From Streptomyces yangpuensis (GTDB lineage Bacteria > Actinomycetota > Actinomycetes > Streptomycetales > Streptomycetaceae): a DNA stretch of 64,000 nucleotides. Position 1 is the first letter of the stretch, and each line of letters opens with the position of its first letter. The position numbers and the translations under genes are program-made. The stretch spans positions 76,911 to 140,910 of the forward strand of contig NZ_LBMK01000011.1 of the NCBI RefSeq assembly GCF_001005295.1. The letters run 5' to 3'. The notes beneath the pieces were generated by a model. That model ran no database searches. It saw only the letters and a list, made by a program, of their open reading frames with translations, and was not told where the DNA came from. Of this stretch, positions 24,702 through 34,174 are shown one piece after another.

Positions 24702-25412
24702 GTGTTCTACCACTTGCTCAAGCACGTGTTCCTCGGCCCACTGCTGCGGCTGCTGTTCCGGCCGCGGATCGAGGGCCTGGAGAACATCCCGGCGGAGGGC
24801 GCCGCGATCGTCGCGGGCAATCACCTGTCGTTCTCCGACCACTTCCTGATGCCCGCGATCCTGGCGCGGCGGATCACCTTCCTGGCGAAGGCCGAATACT
24901 TCACCGGTCCCGGGCTCAAGGGCAGGCTCACCGCGGCGTTCTTCCGCAGCGCCGGCCAGATCCCGGTGGACCGGTCCGGCAAGGACGCGGGCCAGGCCGC
25001 CCTGCGCGAAGGGCTGGGGGTGCTGGCCAAGGGCGAGCTGCTGGGCATCTACCCGGAGGGCACGCGCTCGCACGACGGCCGGCTCTACAAGGGCAAGGTG
25101 GGCGTGGCCGCGATGGCCCTGGGCGCCGGGGTGCCGGTCATCCCCTGCGCGATGGTGGGGACCTTCGAGATCCAGCCGCCCGGGCAGAAGATCCCGAAGA
25201 TCCGGCGGGTCACGATCCGCTTCGGCGAGCCGCTCGATTTCTCCCGGTACGCCGGCCTGGAGGGCGAGCGCGCCGTCCTGCGAGCGGTCACCGACGAGAT
25301 CATGTACGCGATCCTCGGCCTGTCCGGGCAGGAGTACGTCGACCGGTACGCGGCCGAGGTGAAGGCCGAGGAGGAGCAGGCACGGAAGAAGGCCCGGCGC
25401 ACGACGCGCTGA
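24702..25412 (+). CDS. 1-acyl-sn-glycerol-3-phosphate acyltransferase (PlsC-like)
   Basis: A 236-residue acyltransferase. It has the HX4D motif GNHLSFSDHF, then FRSAGQIPVDR, the substrate-phosphate motif IYPEGTRSHDG, and GVPVIPCAMVGT, all LPLAT blocks in order. It makes phosphatidic acid at the membrane. The GTG at 24702 has AGGAG 8 bases before it. Ends in a basic tail (EEQARKKARRTTR). Confidence 0.92.
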   Translation: MFYHLLKHVFLGPLLRLLFRPRIEGLENIPAEGAAIVAGNHLSFSDHFLMPAILARRITFLAKAEYFTGPGLKGRLTAAFFRSAGQIPVDRSGKDAGQAALREGLGVLAKGELLGIYPEGTRSHDGRLYKGKVGVAAMALGAGVPVIPCAMVGTFEIQPPGQKIPKIRRVTIRFGEPLDFSRYAGLEGERAVLRAVTDEIMYAILGLSGQEYVDRYAAEVKAEEEQARKKARRTTR

Positions 25413-25470
25413 GCCTTCTCCCGCTTCACCGCTCACCCGGCGGCTGCCCGTCCTCCCGTCCTTGCGTTCA

Positions 25471-27144
25471 TCAACGGACTGCGGGGAGCTCCTCGCGCTG
25501 CGGCCAGCCGGCACCGGTGCCGTGGTCGAGCGAGAGCGCGGTGGCGGCCGCGGCCGGGGCCGGGGCGACCGGAGCGGCGTGCGGGGCGCACGTCACGTCC
25601 TTGGCGTCGACCTTGCCGGTCAGCAGGTAGGCGTCCACCCGGGTGTTGATGCACGGGTTCGTCAGGCTGGTGACACCGTGCGAACCGGCGTTCTGCTCGG
25701 TGATCAGACGCGAGCCGACGAGGCGGCGGTGCAGTTCGACCGCGCCCTTGTACGGGGTGGCCGCGTCCCGCTCGGACTGGACGATCAGGACGGGTGGCAG
25801 ACCGCGCCCGGCACCCACCTCGACCGGGGTGTGCTGCTTGGACCTCCAGGTGGCGCAGGGCAGGTTCATCCACGCGTTCGACCAGGTCAGGAACGGGTAC
25901 TTCTCGTGCAGCCGGGTGTTGTCCCGGTCCCACTTCGTCCAGCTGGTGGGCCACTTCGCGTCGGCGCACTCGACGGCGGTGTAGACGGCGTTGCTGTTCT
26001 CCGCCGCCGCGTTGCCCTTGGTGTCCGACATGTCCGGGGCGATGGCGTCGATGAGCGCCTGCTCGTCACCGGCCGCCCATGCCGCGAAGGTCTGGGCGAC
26101 GGGCACCCAGGAGGAGTCGTAGTACGGGGCGCTCTGGAAGAAGCCGATGAGCTCGGCCGGGCCGACGATCCCGCCGAGCGGGTTGGTCTTGGCCTTGCCG
26201 CGCAGCTCCTGCCACTTGGCTTCGACCTTCGCGCGGGTGTCGCCGAGGTGGAAGACGGCGTCGTTCTTGGCGACCCAGTCCTGCCAGTCGTTCCAGCGCA
26301 TCTGGAAGGCGACGTCCTGGCCGAGGTTGGCCTCGTACCAGATGTTGTCCCGCGACGGGTCCACCACACTGTCGACGATCATGCGGCGCACATGGGTCGG
26401 GAAGAGGGTCGCGTAGACCCCGCCCAGGTAGGTGCCGTAGGAGATGCCGAGGTAGTTCAGCTTCTTCTCGCCGAGGGCGGCCCGGATGACGTCGAGGTCG
26501 CGCGCGGTGTTCGGCGTGGTCATGTGCGGCAGCATCTCGCCGCTGCGCTCCTTGCAGCCGTCCGCGTACTCGGCGGCGAGTTTGCGCTGGGCGCGCTTGT
26601 CCGCCTCGGTGTCCGGGACCGGGTCGGCCTTGGGGGCCTTCACGAACTCCTGCGGGTCGACGCAGGAGATCGGCGCCGAGTGGCCGACCCCGCGCGGGTC
26701 GAAGCCCACGAAGTCGTACGCCTTCGCGGTGTTGACCCACAGCGGGCTCCGGGAGGTGGAGCGGCGCGGGAAGCGCATGCCGGAGCCGCCGGGGCCGCCG
26801 GGGTTGTAGACGAGGGCGCCCTGGCGCTCCTCCTTCGTACCCGTGCTGACGGCGCGGTCGACGGCGATGTCGATCGCCTTGCCGTACGGCTTGGCGTAGT
26901 CCAGCGGGACCTTCACCCAGCCGCACTGGATGGGGGCGGCGAGGCCCCAGTCCGCGGGACAGTCCTTCCAGTCGATCCCGCTGCGGGCGGCGCGGGCGGC
27001 GGCGATCTGCACGCCCAGCGTCTCCGGGAGGCGGATGTCACGGTCGGCCGGGGCCGCGGCCGCCGGCGGTGCGAGCAACAGGCCCGCGGCCAGTGCGCCG
27101 GTGACGAGTGTGGCGGCGCTCCCCAGCGCCGCGTTGCGTATCAC
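25471..27144 (-). CDS. secreted TAP-like alpha/beta hydrolase (tripeptidyl aminopeptidase-like)
   Basis: A 557-residue exported hydrolase of the Streptomyces SlpD/SlpE/Tap group. Sec signal to APPAAAAPAD, then oxyanion region NPGGPGGSG, FDPRGVGHSAPISC, nucleophile motif GISYGTYLGG (Ser), Asp in QSERDAATPYK, His in NAGSHGVTSL. Family members cleave N-terminal peptides outside the cell. Several Cys are likely disulfide bonded. It is alone and convergent with the acyltransferase gene. Confidence 0.92.
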   Translation of the reverse strand: MIRNAALGSAATLVTGALAAGLLLAPPAAAAPADRDIRLPETLGVQIAAARAARSGIDWKDCPADWGLAAPIQCGWVKVPLDYAKPYGKAIDIAVDRAVSTGTKEERQGALVYNPGGPGGSGMRFPRRSTSRSPLWVNTAKAYDFVGFDPRGVGHSAPISCVDPQEFVKAPKADPVPDTEADKRAQRKLAAEYADGCKERSGEMLPHMTTPNTARDLDVIRAALGEKKLNYLGISYGTYLGGVYATLFPTHVRRMIVDSVVDPSRDNIWYEANLGQDVAFQMRWNDWQDWVAKNDAVFHLGDTRAKVEAKWQELRGKAKTNPLGGIVGPAELIGFFQSAPYYDSSWVPVAQTFAAWAAGDEQALIDAIAPDMSDTKGNAAAENSNAVYTAVECADAKWPTSWTKWDRDNTRLHEKYPFLTWSNAWMNLPCATWRSKQHTPVEVGAGRGLPPVLIVQSERDAATPYKGAVELHRRLVGSRLITEQNAGSHGVTSLTNPCINTRVDAYLLTGKVDAKDVTCAPHAAPVAPAPAAAATALSLDHGTGAGWPQREELPAVR

Positions 27145-27326
27145 GTGGTTGTTCCCCCTGCGTCAGATGCCGCCGTGGGCGGCCTGGTTGGCTGCCTTCG
27201 GTCGTCGGCGTGCAGGGGGATCCTGTCGTCCGGGCACGTCCCGGCGACAGGGTGATGCCGGCTTCTTTGCCAACCCGATAACCGGAGAGCCGTGTACCGC
27301 TGAGCGGTGCCCGATTCGTCCCGCGG

Positions 27327-28108
27327 TCAGCGGTGGTAGGTCCGGCAGGCCTCGTCGAGGACCTCGCGCAGCCGGAGGGCGTCCGCGGCCAGGGCCGTCA
27401 CGAGGACGGCCGGACCGGCCAGCGGAGTGGCCGCGGCGCACTCCCCCAGCACCGCGGGCGGCGGCGGGTCGGTCTCAAACTCAGGATTCACGAGAAGGAG
27501 TTGACCGACGGCCCGGTGTCCGGCGAGGCCGGCCGGGCCGTCCCAGCCGCCCGGGCCGCCGGGGCCGCAGGCGAGCTCCTGGTCCAGCAGCGGCCGGCCG
27601 CCGCGGGTGACGGTGAGGCGGCTGCGCAGCAGACCGGACAGCTCCCCGTGCCGTCCGAGGACCTGTTCCTCGCGCAGCAGCAGGCGTGCGGTCGGCGCCA
27701 GCCGGACGCGGGTGTGCACCCGCAGGTCGCTGCCGCGGACCGAGACGAGGGGCTCCGGCAGCCACCGCACCGAGGCGCCGTCCTCCAGGTCCAGCTCCAC
27801 GTCGTAGCGCGCGGGCTCGCCCGCCCGGCCGGGCAGGGCCAGGGTGGCCGCCGCCGAGGCCAGGGCCAGCCGGGCCCCGGGCCCGGCCGTGGCACGGACG
27901 GTGAGGTGGTCGCCGCCGAGCGGGGCGCTCATCGCGCCGACGAGCACGACGCCGGCCTCGGCCTCCCCGCCACGGGTGCGGCGCAGGGCGAGCGGACCCT
28001 CGCCGGCCAGCAGGGGCAGTGCGGTCCCGCCCCGCCCGTCGGCCACGGCGTGGATGCGGGCGGTGGCCCGCACCCCCGTGGCGGGCGGGGCGGCGGGGGG
28101 CGCGGTGG

Positions 28109-28112
<4 letters not shown>
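27327..28112 (-). CDS. ureD: urease accessory protein UreD
   Basis: A 261-residue UreD/UreH. Blocks AGPGARLALASAAATLALPG, ARYDVELDLEDGASVRWLPEPLV, REEQVLGRHGE and VNPEFETDPPP match the family. It holds apo-urease with UreF and UreG during nickel insertion. GTG 28112 overlaps the ureG stop by 4 bases (GTGA). Last gene of ureABCFGD. Confidence 0.93.
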
Positions 28113-28804
<692 letters not shown>

Positions 28805-28876
28805 GGGGATGCTCCCGGGGTCGAAGGGGTGCGCCCGGCGCGGTCGGGCGCCGGTCGGAGGGCGGAAGGCGCCGGT

Positions 28877-28981
28877 CGGCAGTCGTCGTGCGGCGGGCGG
28901 CAGTCGTCGTGCGCCGGTCGGCAGTCGTCGTGCGGCGGGCGGCAGTCGTCGTGCGCCGGTCGGCAGTCGTCGTGCGGCGGG
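28877..28981. repeat. five 21-base tandem repeats between ureF and ureG
   Basis: Five units of 21 bases begin at 28877, 28898, 28919, 28940 and 28961. Each starts CGGCAGTCGTCGTGCG. They alternate in their last bases (GCGGG, CCGGT), so the true period is 42. Because 21 is a multiple of 3, the minus frame of ureG reads PPAARRL/PTGARRL repeats with no stop. It expands the ureF-ureG spacer to 194 bases. Confidence 0.93.
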
Positions 28982-28998
28982 CGGCGGGCGGCGGGCGG

Positions 28999-29673
28999 TC
29001 AGGAGGCGAACAGGCGTACCGGCCAGCCGGCATGGACCTCGGCCGCGATCTCCAGCAGGGGCGAGGAGGCCGCGGGCAGGGCCTCGGGGCCGTCCAGCAG
29101 CGCCCGGCGTCCGGCCTCGGCGGCCCGGGCCGCGACGGCGTCGAGCTCGGGGGCGAGCCGGGCCAGGACCCCGCTCGCCTCGAAGGGGTCCAGGCCCAGC
29201 AGCCGCACGGTGGCGGTCGCCGGTCCGCCGACGCTCTCGTACGCCGCCACGTGCGCGGCGTCGAGCGGCCCGAGCCCGGCCGCCCGGGCGGTGACGCCGA
29301 GCACGACGGGCTGGTGGGCGCCGCGCGGGAACGCGGCGGCGAGCCGCTCCAGCCCGGGGTCGCGCCAGGTCGCCCACGCGGCCCGCAGCAGCTGGCGGCC
29401 CAGCCGTCGCGCCGCGGTGCGCAGCGCGGGCGACGGGGTGCGGGCGTCGGCCGCGGCGTCGAGCACGGCCGGGTCGAGCCCGAGGGCCGCCGCGGCGGCG
29501 AGTGCCGCCGCGGTGAGCCCGGCGGTGTGCAGCCTGCCCCGGCAGAAGTCCTCCAGGGTGGCGGCGTCGTGGATCCGGCCCGCCTTGCAGGCGGCTTCGG
29601 CCCCGCCGGAGTGGGCGTGACCCCCGGCGGGGAACCGGCCGTCCGCGAGGACGAGCAGGGCGGCGAGGCTCAT
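28999..29673 (-). CDS. ureF: urease accessory protein UreF
   Basis: A 224-residue all-helical UreF. N-terminal LVLADGRFPAGGHAHSGGAEAA is the diagnostic block; GAHQPVVLGVTARAAGL and VRLLGLDPFEASGVLARL follow. It bridges UreD and UreG. ATG 29673 is 13 bases after the ureC stop. Confidence 0.93.
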   Translation of the reverse strand: MSLAALLVLADGRFPAGGHAHSGGAEAACKAGRIHDAATLEDFCRGRLHTAGLTAAALAAAAALGLDPAVLDAAADARTPSPALRTAARRLGRQLLRAAWATWRDPGLERLAAAFPRGAHQPVVLGVTARAAGLGPLDAAHVAAYESVGGPATATVRLLGLDPFEASGVLARLAPELDAVAARAAEAGRRALLDGPEALPAASSPLLEIAAEVHAGWPVRLFAS

Positions 29674-29686
29674 GCGAGGAGGCCCA

Positions 29687-31408
29687 TCAGAAGAGGAAGT
29701 AGCGCTGGGCCATGGGCAGTTCCGCCGCGGGTGCGGGCTCCACCGGCTCGCCGTCGATGGTGACGGTGAAGGTGTCGGCGTCGACCTCGACCCGGGGCAT
29801 GGCGTCGTTGTTGCGCATGTCCGCCTTGGTCACCTTGCGGGTGGTCTCTATGGCGGTGAACCGCTTGCCGAGTCCGAGCCGTTCGGGCAGGCCGTCGTCG
29901 AGCGCCGCCTGGGCGGTGAAGTTCAGCGAGTTCAGGCCGGGCGCGCGGCCGTGGCTGCCGAACATCGGCCGGGGCAGGACGGGCTGGGGGGTGGGGATGG
30001 AGGCGTTGGCGTCGCCCATCTGCGCGTAGGCGATCTGGCCGCCCTTGATGACGACCTCCGGCTTGACCCCGAAGAAGGCCGGGTTCCACAGCACCAGGTC
30101 GGCGAGCTTTCCGGTCTCGACCGAACCGACGTCGCGGGCGATCCCCTGGGCCACGGCGGGGTTGATCGTGTACTTGGCGACGTAGCGGCGGGCCCGGTGG
30201 TTGTCGGCGGGTCCGTCGCCGGGGAGGAAGCCGCGGCGGCGCTTCATCACGTGGGCGGTCTGCCAGGTGCGCAGCACGACCTCACCGACGCGGCCCATGG
30301 CCTGGGAGTCGGAGGAGATGATGGAAATGGCTCCGAGGTCGTGCAGGACGTCCTCGGCGGCGATCGTCGAGGGCCGGATGCGGGACTCGGCGAAGGCGAG
30401 GTCCTCGGGGACGGCCGGGTTGAGGTGGTGACAGACCATCAGCATGTCGAGGTGTTCCTCGACGGTGTTGACGGTGTGCGGCCGGGTGGGGTTGGTGGAG
30501 CTGGGCAGGATGTTCGGCTCGGACACCACGGTGATGATGTCGGGTGCGTGCCCGCCGCCCGCGCCCTCGGTGTGGTACGAGTGGATGGTCCGGCCGGCGA
30601 TGGCCGCGAGGGTGTCGGCGACGAATCCGGCCTCGTTGAGCGTGTCGGTGTGGATGGCGACCTGGGCGCCGGTCTCGTCGCAGACGCTCAGGCAGGCGTC
30701 GATGGCGGCGGGTGTGGCCCCCCAGTCCTCGTGGATCTTGAACCCGAGGGCTCCGCCGCGCAGTTGGGAGTGCATGGCCTCGCGGGAGGTGGTGTTCCCC
30801 TTGCCGAGGAGGCCGATGTTGACCGGGTAGGCCTCCAGCGCCGCGAACATCCGGGCCAGGTGCCAGGGCCCGGGGGTGACGGTGGTGGCCTTGGTGCCCT
30901 CGGCCGGTCCGGTGCCGCCACCGACCAGGGTGGTGATCCCGGAGGCGAGGGCCTCGTCGACGACCGTCGGGGAGATGAAGTGCACGTGGGCGTCGATGGC
31001 ACCGGCGGTGACGATCTTCCCGTTGCCCGCGATGATCTCGGTCTCGGGGCCGATGACCAGGGCGGGGTCGACGCCGTCCATGGTGTCGGGGTTGCCGGCC
31101 TTGCCGATGCCGCAGATGCGGCCGTCGCGGATGCCGAGGTCGGCCTTGACGATGCCCCAGTGGTCGAGGATCACGACTCCGGTGATCACGGTGTCGGCCG
31201 CGCCCTCGGCCCGGGTGGTGCGCGCCTGGCCCATGGATTCGCGGATCACCTTGCCGCCGCCGAAGACGGCTTCGTCGCCGGACCGGCCGGGGCCGCCGGC
31301 GAGGTCCTGCTCGATCTCGACGAAGAGGTCGGTGTCCGCGAGCCGGATCCGGTCGCCGGCCGTCGGGCCGAAGAGGTCGGCGTACACCCGGCGGGAGATC
31401 TCAGCCAT
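29687..31408 (-). CDS. ureC: urease alpha subunit (catalytic)
   Basis: A 573-residue catalytic subunit. Metal ligands: HVHFISP, GFKIHEDWG (Lys carbamylated in the family), HTDTLNEAG, HTEGAGGGHAPD; flap Cys in MVCHHLNP; and the D of SDSQAMGR. It hydrolyses urea to ammonia and carbamate using two nickel ions in the cytoplasm. ATG 31408 overlaps ureB by 8 bases. Full length and intact. Confidence 0.98.
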   Translation of the reverse strand: MAEISRRVYADLFGPTAGDRIRLADTDLFVEIEQDLAGGPGRSGDEAVFGGGKVIRESMGQARTTRAEGAADTVITGVVILDHWGIVKADLGIRDGRICGIGKAGNPDTMDGVDPALVIGPETEIIAGNGKIVTAGAIDAHVHFISPTVVDEALASGITTLVGGGTGPAEGTKATTVTPGPWHLARMFAALEAYPVNIGLLGKGNTTSREAMHSQLRGGALGFKIHEDWGATPAAIDACLSVCDETGAQVAIHTDTLNEAGFVADTLAAIAGRTIHSYHTEGAGGGHAPDIITVVSEPNILPSSTNPTRPHTVNTVEEHLDMLMVCHHLNPAVPEDLAFAESRIRPSTIAAEDVLHDLGAISIISSDSQAMGRVGEVVLRTWQTAHVMKRRRGFLPGDGPADNHRARRYVAKYTINPAVAQGIARDVGSVETGKLADLVLWNPAFFGVKPEVVIKGGQIAYAQMGDANASIPTPQPVLPRPMFGSHGRAPGLNSLNFTAQAALDDGLPERLGLGKRFTAIETTRKVTKADMRNNDAMPRVEVDADTFTVTIDGEPVEPAPAAELPMAQRYFLF

Positions 31409-31712
31409 CGAGCGGCCCTCCGGTCTCGCCGCGCAGTCCGGGGACGGTCCGCGAGCCCGCCAGCGGGACGAGTTCCACCGCTGCGGGGATGCCCGGCTCG
31501 AAGCGGACGGCCGTACCGGCGGCGATGTTGAGCCGGAGCCCGTGGGCGGCGGCCCGGTCGAAGTCGAGGCCGGGGTTGGCCTCGGCGAAGTGGTAGTGGG
31601 AGCCGACCTGGACGGGCCGGTCGGCGGCGTTGAGCACGGTGAGACGGGTGACGGGGCGGCCCTCGTTGAGGAGCACCGGGCCCTCCCCGAAGGCGATTTC
31701 GCCGGGGATCAT
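31401..31712 (-). CDS. ureB: urease beta subunit
   Basis: A 103-residue beta subunit: MIPGEIAFGEGPVLLNEG, VGSHYHFAEANPGLDFDR and RLNIAAGTAVRFEPG are family blocks. The C-terminal tail is short. 16 bases separate it from ureA. It packs around the alpha subunit as part of the (abc)3 enzyme. Confidence 0.96.
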   Translation of the reverse strand: MIPGEIAFGEGPVLLNEGRPVTRLTVLNAADRPVQVGSHYHFAEANPGLDFDRAAAHGLRLNIAAGTAVRFEPGIPAAVELVPLAGSRTVPGLRGETGGPLDG

Positions 31713-31728
31713 GCGGTGGTGCTCCTTG

Positions 31729-32031
31729 TCAGACGATGGGGTCGTGGACCGTGACGAGTTTGGTGCCGTCCGGGAAGGTCGCCTCGACCTGCACGTCGTG
31801 GATCATCTCGGGGATCCCCTCCATGACGTCCGCGCGGCTGAGCACGGTGCGGCCGGAGGCCATCAGCTCGGCCACCGTGCGGCCGTCGCGGGCCCCTTCG
31901 AGGATGTGCGACGTGATCAGCGCCACCGCCTCGGGGTGGTTGAGGAGCACTCCGCGCGCCTTCCGCTTCTCGGCCACGTCCGCGGCCACGTGGATGAGCA
32001 GTCGCTCCTGTTCGTGCGGTGTCAGTTGCAC
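31729..32031 (-). CDS. ureA: urease gamma subunit
   Basis: A 100-residue gamma subunit if begun at GTG 32031 (VQLTPHEQERLLIHV), matching family length; a GTG at 32040 would add three residues and has GGAAG upstream. Diagnostic text: RGVLLNHPEAVALITSHILEGARDGRTVAELM and VEGIPEMIHDVQVEATFPDGTKLVTVHDPI (M in place of the first V). First gene of the operon. Confidence 0.96.
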   Translation of the reverse strand: MQLTPHEQERLLIHVAADVAEKRKARGVLLNHPEAVALITSHILEGARDGRTVAELMASGRTVLSRADVMEGIPEMIHDVQVEATFPDGTKLVTVHDPIV

Positions 32032-32040
32032 TCGTATCAC

Positions 32041-32399
32041 CAAGCTTCCGGGACAAGATCGACTTCGCGCCGAGGTGACCTTAGCGGCGTTCAACACTGT
32101 GTTGACCTGCGCATTTCCGACCCAAGCGTCTCTTGCCCAACGCAGGGGAAGGCTTTCCGTTCCGCCCACCGCAGCTTTACCGGCTCATGGGTGATCATTG
32201 GTGGTCGCACGTGACCGCCACGCTAAGGTCCGCTCTTTTCCGCTGGGTTAACCCACGTTTCGGGAAGACGCCCGGTTCGGGCCCGCGGCCCCCGGGAGCC
32301 GTCTGCCGTATACGGAAACAGCCGGGGGCCCCTTGAGCGGGGCCGCCCGGCGTTCACGGCGGTTCGGTAGTTCGGCGGTGCGGCGGTGCGGCAGTGCGG
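32041..32399. promoter_or_regulatory. urease promoter region with a 15-bp palindrome
   Basis: A 359-base gap. TCAACAC and GTGTTGA flank a central T at 32091-32105, a perfect 15-bp palindrome 60 bases upstream of ureA. A second perfect 12-bp palindrome, TGGGTTAACCCA, is at 32244-32255. The Nur spacing TTGC-N9-GCAA is absent, and I could not fit a convincing GlnR box. The last ~100 bases near 32400 look like untranslated tail of the next gene. Confidence 0.6.
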
Positions 32400-32849
32400 T
32401 CAGCAGCCGCCGGCCGCCGCGGCGGGTGTGCCCGCGGTCCAGGGCAGGGCGATCCAGACCGTCTTGCCGCCCTCCTCGGTGGGGGTGACCGAGAGCCGGC
32501 CGCCCGCCTCCGCGGCGAGCCAGCGGATGATGACCAACCCCCGGCCGTTGTCCTGCTGGACGGCGGCGGGCAGCCGCCTGGGCCAGCGCGGATGGCTGTC
32601 GGTCACCCCGACCCGGAGCCATTCCTCGCGCTCCAGAAGGATGTCGACGGTGAAGGTGGGCGACTGGCCGAACGTGTGCTGCACGGCGTTGGTGGCCAGC
32701 TCCGAGACGATCAGCCGGACGCTGTCCGCGGTCTCGGCGTCATCGGGCAGTCCCCATTCGCACAGCACCTCCGCGACGTAGCGCCGGGCAGCGGCCACCG
32801 AGGCGGGATCGCTCGGCAGAGTGACGGATGCTTCCTGGTGGTCTGCCAT
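32400..32849 (-). CDS. RsbW/AbaA-type ATP-binding (anti-sigma-like) protein
   Basis: A 149-residue HATPase_c protein. Motifs: N-box IVSELATNAVQHTF, G1 VGVTDSHP, and the glycine box NGRGLVIIRWLAAEAGG. These are small GHKL kinases related to RsbW and SpoIIAB; no sigma partner is adjacent. It is divergent from the XRE/DUF5753 gene and completes the three-part module seen at whiJ/abaA-like loci of Streptomyces. Confidence 0.88.
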   Translation of the reverse strand: MADHQEASVTLPSDPASVAAARRYVAEVLCEWGLPDDAETADSVRLIVSELATNAVQHTFGQSPTFTVDILLEREEWLRVGVTDSHPRWPRRLPAAVQQDNGRGLVIIRWLAAEAGGRLSVTPTEEGGKTVWIALPWTAGTPAAAAGGC

Positions 32850-33045
32850 GGCGACGTCCCTTTCCCACCGGGTCGGAAACTCCCCGGATCTGTGCTGGAC
32901 GCCAGAGTGCCACCCATCGTGGCGTAGCACCTGCCTTTCCCCGAAGATGTGCATATATCTGTCGCCCGTTGCGGTGAACTCTGCTACGGAAGAGCGTATT
33001 TGGACGGCAGACTGGTGCGACCTGTGCCGGTGGAAGGAGGCGGGT

Positions 33046-33930
33046 GTGCAGCACGGTCCCGCGGTGCGCCGGCGCAAGCTCGGCGAGGAACTGCGTGCCC
33101 TGCGTGACCGGTCCGGACTCACCAGTGGTGAGGCCGCCCGGATCATGGGATGGCACCAGTCGAAAATCAGCCGCATCGAGACTGGCCGCAGCGGCGTGAA
33201 ACCGGAGGACATCCGGCTGCTTCTCGATGCCTACGGAGAGCTTGTGAGCCCGGAACAGCGGGCGCTGCTGGAGGCCCTCTCCGTCTCGGCCGCCGGACCC
33301 GGGCCGGGCGCCGGCACCGGGCGGGGGCGCCAGTGGTGGCACGACTACCGGGGGCTGCTGCCCCAGGAGTACCGGGACTTCATCAGCCTGGAGGCGGGGG
33401 CCCGGTCCGCCCGTACGGTGGAACTGTCCGTGGTGCCGGGACTGCTGCAGACCCCCGACTACGCACGCGCCGTGACCCGGGCCGCCCTCGGCGGGCTTCC
33501 GGAACCGAAGGTGGACGCGCTGGTCGACGTACGGCTCGCCCGGCAGGCGGTGCTGCGGGCCGATCCGCCGCTGGAGCTGAGCGCGGTGCTGGACGAGGCG
33601 GTGCTGCGCCGGCAGATCGGCGGGCCCGGGGTGATGGGCGAGCAACTGCGGCACCTGGTGCGGGTGGCACGACTCCCCCAAGTGAGCCTACAGGTACTGC
33701 CGTTCAGTGTGGGTGGTCATCTCGGCCTGACAGGACCGTTCGTTATTTTCTCATTTACGAACATCGCTGATCTGGATGTGGTGGTACTCGACCATTTGAC
33801 GAGTAGCCTCTATCTGGAGCGGAAGGAAGACCTCGAGGCGTACGGCGCCGCGTTCCGCACCATCCAGGCGCACGCCCTCCCGCCCCAGGACTCGTCTGAA
33901 CTCATCAGCTCACTCGCTGACGACGCGTAG
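33046..33930 (+). CDS. XRE helix-turn-helix regulator with DUF5753 (WhiJ-like)
   Basis: A 294-residue regulator. HTH at ~13-70 (LRALRDRSGLTSGEAARIMGWHQSKISRIETGRS), then the DUF5753 domain from WWHDYRGLLPQEYRDFISLEAGA to the end, with the QTPDYARAV block. GTG 33046 has GGAGG 7 bases upstream; an open frame further up has no SD. DUF5753 proteins often act on development with a DUF397 partner, which starts 13 bases after the stop. Confidence 0.92.
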   Translation: MQHGPAVRRRKLGEELRALRDRSGLTSGEAARIMGWHQSKISRIETGRSGVKPEDIRLLLDAYGELVSPEQRALLEALSVSAAGPGPGAGTGRGRQWWHDYRGLLPQEYRDFISLEAGARSARTVELSVVPGLLQTPDYARAVTRAALGGLPEPKVDALVDVRLARQAVLRADPPLELSAVLDEAVLRRQIGGPGVMGEQLRHLVRVARLPQVSLQVLPFSVGGHLGLTGPFVIFSFTNIADLDVVVLDHLTSSLYLERKEDLEAYGAAFRTIQAHALPPQDSSELISSLADDA

Positions 33931-33943
33931 AGGAGGCACCCTC

Positions 33944-34174
33944 GTGTCCGCAACCCCCTTAAGCCCCGGCGGACTTCTGATCAGAGCTGCGCGGTGGCGG
34001 CGGAGCAGCCGCAGCACCGGAATGAACAACTGTGTGGAAGCGGCCGTCCTCGGCGACGGTCTGCTGGCCGTCCGCGACTCCAAGCGGACGGACGGCCCGG
34101 CCGTGCTCTTCACCGGGCCGGCCTGGAGCGGCTTCCTCGCCTCCGTACGTGCGGACGACCGCGGGCCCGTCTAG
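33944..34174 (+). CDS. DUF397 protein
   Basis: A 76-residue DUF397 protein: RWRRSSRSTGMNNCVEAAV, then VAVRDSKRTDGPAVLFTGPAWSGFLASV-like text. It follows AGAGGAGGCACCCTC and GTG. Such proteins pair with XRE/DUF5753 regulators. Its stop overlaps the bioF stop by three bases on the other strand. Confidence 0.9.
   Translation: MSATPLSPGGLLIRAARWRRSSRSTGMNNCVEAAVLGDGLLAVRDSKRTDGPAVLFTGPAWSGFLASVRADDRGPV

Noticed and set aside
28877..28981. Repeat-spacer array that could look like CRISPR
   Set aside because: Units are contiguous 21-mers with no unique spacers and lie inside the ure operon.
32041..32260. GlnR box upstream of ureA
   Set aside because: GTTAAC and GAAAC-like pieces are present but spacing does not fit.
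33046..34174. XRE/DUF5753 plus DUF397 as a classical toxin-antitoxin pair
   Set aside because: No toxin fold is visible; the pair fits the known developmental whiJ-like modules.
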